From the NCBI GenBank assembly GCA_017441825.1, contig JAFRVD010000077.1, forward strand, positions 1 through 39,421: a stretch of DNA of 39,421 nt, read 5' to 3'. Under the pieces are notes generated by a model. It saw only the letters and a program-made list of their open reading frames with translations, searched no databases and was not told the origin of the DNA. Shown piece by piece: positions 36,032-39,421 of this stretch. The first letter of the stretch is position 1; every line of letters starts with the position of its first letter. The stretch is from Lachnospiraceae bacterium. GTDB lineage: Bacteria; Bacillota; Clostridia; Lachnospirales; Lachnospiraceae. A program made the translations under genes and the position numbers.

Positions 36032-36949
36032 ATGGCTAAGAAAGAAAAGCAAATAGAACAGGAAGTCGCGGCCGGCGCCCGTATGGTGCGGCACGTACAC
36101 GCGTTTGACATCATCCTGTTTATCGTTCTCTCGCTCCTGGCACTCGTGATCATCTATCCGTTCTATAATACGATCCTTGTATCCATCGTGCCTCAGGTGG
36201 ATTACACGAGACACCCGTTCATGCTGATCCCGAGCCGGGTCACGTGGGAAAACTACGATTTCGTATTTGACTCGCCGTTACTGCTCCGGTCTCTCCGGAA
36301 CTCAGTCATCCTGGCAGTGGTCGGCACACTGTACAACATGGTGCTCACCGTGCTTCTTGCGTATACCTTCACCAAGCGGGACCTGCCGGGCAGAAACTTC
36401 TTCCGGTTCCTCCTGGTGTTCACGATGTACTTCGGCGGCGGCCTGGTGCCCACATACCTGCTGTATAAGGCCCTCGGCCTTGTAGGCAACTGGTGGGTCA
36501 TGGTGCTTCCGACCGGCGTGTCCATCACGTACATGCTGATCATATCGAGCAACATGTCCGAACTCCCATCGGAGATCGAGGAATCGGCCAGGATCGACGG
36601 CGCGAATGATATCCAGGTGCTTTTACGGATCATCCTGCCGCTCATCAAGCCGATCCTTGCGACGTTCACCATTTACTACGCGGTGGAACGCTGGAACGAG
36701 TGGTACAACGCCATGCTGTACCTGAAGGATTCAAAGCTCTGGCCGCTGCAGCTTTCACTCCGGGCCATCATATCGTCGGCCAGCTTTGTGAGTACTGCGT
36801 CATTCACCGGGGACACCCGTCCGCCTCTATACGGCGAAGGCATCAAGATGGCCTGTATCGTCGTGACGGTCTTCCCGCTTATGCTGCTGTATCCTTTCCT
36901 GCAGCGCTACTTCCTGACCGGCCTGACGTTAGGCGCCGTCAAGGGATGA
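36032..36949 (+). CDS. Sugar ABC transporter permease, YtcP/LplC family
   Basis: A 305-residue second permease of the CUT1 heterodimer. It has a membrane segment near 28-50 and five further ones, and the EAA loop EESARIDGANDIQVLLRIIL. The sequence YFGGGLVPTYLLYKALGLVGNWW and the C-terminal RYFLTGLTLGAVKG are diagnostic of the LplC/YtcP type. GAAGGGAGGG precedes ATG 36032, 18 bp after the first permease gene. The two permeases would form the channel for the substrate delivered by the lipoprotein encoded next. Confidence 0.93.
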   Translation: MAKKEKQIEQEVAAGARMVRHVHAFDIILFIVLSLLALVIIYPFYNTILVSIVPQVDYTRHPFMLIPSRVTWENYDFVFDSPLLLRSLRNSVILAVVGTLYNMVLTVLLAYTFTKRDLPGRNFFRFLLVFTMYFGGGLVPTYLLYKALGLVGNWWVMVLPTGVSITYMLIISSNMSELPSEIEESARIDGANDIQVLLRIILPLIKPILATFTIYYAVERWNEWYNAMLYLKDSKLWPLQLSLRAIISSASFVSTASFTGDTRPPLYGEGIKMACIVVTVFPLMLLYPFLQRYFLTGLTLGAVKG

Positions 36950-37021
36950 TCCAAGGTGTCAAATATCGCTGAGCGCGGTATTTCACAATAAAAAAGAACT
37001 ATAATTTAAGGAGGAAAGAGT

Positions 37022-38686
37022 ATGAAGAGGTTACTTGCCTTGATCCTCGCGGCTATTATGCTGCTGAGCATGGCGGCCTGCAACGTCACGGTCAATCCGG
37101 GCCAGGAAGCAGCGCCGGCAGAAGAAGGCGAAAAAGAAGCCGAGCCGGAAGCTCCCGCTGATGAAGGCGGCGAAGAAGAGGCTCCTGCTGCAGAAAGCGC
37201 TTATGAGACGCATCTGACGATCTCCATGGACGTGCTTGACGCAGAAAAGACGAACATCTCTGCGAAGGATGAATTCTTCAGAGACAAGTTCAACATCGAC
37301 TGGGAACTGGTTCCCGTAACGTGGGGCGACTGGCTTGAGAAGATCCGTGCATGGGTCAACGCCGATGATATGCCCGATATCGTCTGGTGGGATATGAAAG
37401 CCAGCAACACCGCTGAATTCAAGAACTGGGCAGCTGCAGGTGCATTCCGTGAGATCACGGACGAAGCGCTTGCGACCCGTCCGAACCTGGCCGCTCTTCG
37501 TGAGTCGCTCAGCTCTGACGATGCTCTGCTTTCTGTAGACGGCAAACTGTACGGCTGGCCGGCATCCAGAAAGAACCCCGAATTCCTTGAGAACTGCTAT
37601 TATCCGATGTTCGCTTACCGCCGTGACTGGGCGAAGGCTGTCGGCATGTACAACGAAGGTGACGTTTATACCTGGGACGAAGTCAAGGCTATGATCGACG
37701 CTATCAAGGAGCAGGATCCGGGCGGAAACGGCGTAGGCAATACGATCGGTATCACGATGGAGTCCTGGGCTTGGGAGCAGTATCAGCTGGTTACCACCAA
37801 CTCTCCGAACCCGAACCGTCTTGGCTATCATCAGGACGAGGACGGCAACTGGTATCTGTATGAAATGACCGAAGAATTCGGCGAAGCAGTTGCTTTCGCT
37901 ACGGAGCTTTATCAGGATGGCTACGTCTGGAAGGATCAGATCAACGACTCCGGCAACGACGGCTTCCAGAAGTTCCTTGCAGGACAGTCTGTCATGTTCT
38001 TCGGCAACAACAGCCCCAGCTGGTTCAACGGCGACGTGCTGAACAAGATGGTCCGCGGCGGCATCGTTCCGGACGAAGAAGCAGTTGCTCCGATGATCGT
38101 TCTTTCCGCGTGCGGCGACCACAACTTCTACCTGATCCAGTCTGAAGACTACTGGACAGTTGCTTCTATCGCTCACAACGTTGACGATGAGAAGTATGAG
38201 CGTATCCTTGACATGTGGGATTGGCTTGCATCTGAGGAAGGCCGTATCTTCCTTGTTGCAGGTGTTGAAGGCAAGGACTATGAAGTCAATGACGACGGCA
38301 CCTACAAGATCCTTTGGGAAGTTGATGACACCGGCAAGTACATCAGCGCTTACCAGGACTGCGCGTTCAACATCTATACGCCTGCTACCCTGACGGCTTC
38401 TCCGAACGAGACCACCGTCGAATATGGCTACAAGCTGTTCGAGCCCATCTACGATTACATGGAGAACTCCGGCAACTTTGTTGCGCAGAAGATGGATCTG
38501 AGAGCGATGGCCTGGGATGGACCGGCGTACAGTGAGTACGGCTACTTCTACAACGACATCAGCACCGAGATCTCCAAGATCATGGTCAGCGGCGGTGATG
38601 CCCAGGCTCAGTGGAATGAATTTGTCGCGAGCATGCATGACAAGGTACAGTCCGTTCTTGACGAACTGAACGAGAACCTGAAGTAA
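37022..38686 (+). CDS. Extracellular sugar-binding lipoprotein
   Basis: A 554-residue solute-binding protein of the large LplA/LipO-like type. A lipoprotein signal peptide ends at LSMAAC (lipid-modified Cys 20), followed by an acidic Ala/Glu/Pro-rich linker (about 25-60) and the mature binding domain. Abundant Trp, Tyr and Asp residues suit oligosaccharide binding. TAAGGAGG precedes ATG 37022. It follows the permease genes and ends at a strong terminator. Codon choice differs from its neighbours (more GCT/GCA, GTT, TCT), as expected for a highly expressed gene. No ATP-binding subunit gene is in the operon; a shared MsmX-type ATPase is likely elsewhere. Confidence 0.93.
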   Translation: MKRLLALILAAIMLLSMAACNVTVNPGQEAAPAEEGEKEAEPEAPADEGGEEEAPAAESAYETHLTISMDVLDAEKTNISAKDEFFRDKFNIDWELVPVTWGDWLEKIRAWVNADDMPDIVWWDMKASNTAEFKNWAAAGAFREITDEALATRPNLAALRESLSSDDALLSVDGKLYGWPASRKNPEFLENCYYPMFAYRRDWAKAVGMYNEGDVYTWDEVKAMIDAIKEQDPGGNGVGNTIGITMESWAWEQYQLVTTNSPNPNRLGYHQDEDGNWYLYEMTEEFGEAVAFATELYQDGYVWKDQINDSGNDGFQKFLAGQSVMFFGNNSPSWFNGDVLNKMVRGGIVPDEEAVAPMIVLSACGDHNFYLIQSEDYWTVASIAHNVDDEKYERILDMWDWLASEEGRIFLVAGVEGKDYEVNDDGTYKILWEVDDTGKYISAYQDCAFNIYTPATLTASPNETTVEYGYKLFEPIYDYMENSGNFVAQKMDLRAMAWDGPAYSEYGYFYNDISTEISKIMVSGGDAQAQWNEFVASMHDKVQSVLDELNENLK

Positions 38687-38717
38687 TTTTCTTCAACAAT
38701 CTGTAATTGACAGATCA

Positions 38718-38757
38718 CTGGTCTGCCGCGGTACTCCGGTACCGCGCCAGATTTTTT
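38718..38757 (+). terminator. Terminator of the sugar ABC operon
   Basis: An 8-bp stem CGCGGTAC/GTACCGCG (38727-38734, 38739-38746) with a 4-base loop is extended by CTGG/CCAG and followed by ATTTTTT. Confidence 0.88.
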
Positions 38758-38763
38758 CATGCA

Positions 38764-38859
38764 CCTCATCAGTCAGCCCTTCGGGCTGACAGCTTCCCCT
38801 GGAAGGGGAAGCCTTAGCCTTCCCCCGCGGGGGAAGGTGGATAGATGCGCCGGATGAGG
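38764..38859. repeat. 96-bp palindromic REP-like intergenic element
   Basis: Outer arms CCTCATC (38764-38770) and GATGAGG (38853-38859) enclose three perfect hairpins: GTCAGCCC/GGGCTGAC (38772-38790), GCTTCCCC/GGGGAAGC (38792-38812) and CCTTCCCCC/GGGGGAAGG (38818-38837). The layout and wording resemble palindromic repeats that recur between genes in gut Clostridia. No second copy lies in this window. Confidence 0.75.
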
Positions 38860-38891
38860 GGGGATTATCTTTCCTACTGCGTGATAAACTC

Positions 38892-38920
38892 TTGAAAAAC
38901 CCTGCACAATGTCATATAAT
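38892..38920 (+). promoter_or_regulatory. Predicted sigma-A promoter of nifJ
   Basis: TTGAAA (38892-38897) and a consensus TATAAT (38915-38920) are 17 bp apart, giving a leader of about 55 nt. Confidence 0.85.
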
Positions 38921-38951
38921 TATCTGAGATATGCGCTATGTCGCCGCATAG

Positions 38952-39421
<470 letters not shown>

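Noticed and set aside
37031-38638. A 535-codon open frame antisense to the sugar-binding lipoprotein
   Set aside because: Low-complexity Val/His/Asp-rich translation in the shadow of a clear lipoprotein gene.

Overview
This is a chromosomal segment from a Gram-positive, anaerobic Clostridia-type bacterium. A moderately high-GC member of Lachnospiraceae or a close relative is my best guess. The evidence is: gene order typical of Firmicutes (rpsF-ssb-rpsR; gdpP-rplI-dnaB; HU / divIC / tilS-hpt-ftsH), strong AGGAGG ribosome binding sites, sigma-A promoters with 17-bp spacers, a clostridial 2[4Fe-4S] ferredoxin, the start of a pyruvate:ferredoxin oxidoreductase gene, an archaeal/eukaryal-like ProRS, and LplB/YtcP-type sugar permeases. 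The assignment rests on gene content only. I see no phage, insertion sequence, CRISPR array, tRNA or rRNA.

Layout. (1) 1-5.9 kb: a three-gene cyclic-di-GMP cluster, with an EAL phosphodiesterase carrying a degenerate GGDEF domain followed by two diguanylate cyclases with intact GGDEF motifs. It is bracketed by two hairpin terminators with nearly the same stem. (2) 5.9-7.3 kb, minus strand: rpsF-ssb-rpsR with a structured ssb-rpsR spacer. (3) 7.3-14.9 kb, plus strand: gdpP (c-di-AMP phosphodiesterase), rplI, dnaB, metK, proS and a zinc-ribbon/leucine-rich-repeat membrane protein, with no clear internal terminator. (4) 14.86-15.14 kb: an intergenic imperfect palindrome of about 240 bp that looks like a MITE or structured repeat. 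(5) 15.1-26.2 kb, plus strand: cca, ferredoxin, lipid kinase, HU, divIC-like, tilS-hpt-ftsH, then a GH13 alpha-glucanase and a carboxylesterase, ending in a perfect 20-bp-stem bidirectional terminator. (6) 26.2-31.3 kb: an unknown single-pass membrane protein (minus), a YesL/DUF624 protein overlapping gltX, and a UvrD-type helicase. (7) 31.3-38.9 kb: a sugar-uptake locus. An AraC regulator, a cellobiose-2-epimerase-like enzyme and a LacI regulator lie on the minus strand, divergent from two CUT1 permeases and a lipoprotein binding protein, with no ATPase gene. The 569-bp divergent control region holds two good promoters and several repeated words. (8) 38.76-39.4 kb: a 96-bp palindromic REP-like element, then the 5' end of nifJ.

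Most of the window is housekeeping sequence. The items worth a second look are the divergent control region of the sugar locus, the MITE-like palindrome before cca, the REP-like element before nifJ, the paired c-di-GMP enzymes, and the absence of the sporulation genes yabP, yabQ and spoIIE from their usual places in the HU-divIC-tilS-hpt-ftsH neighbourhood. I did not find a clearly novel multi-gene system.
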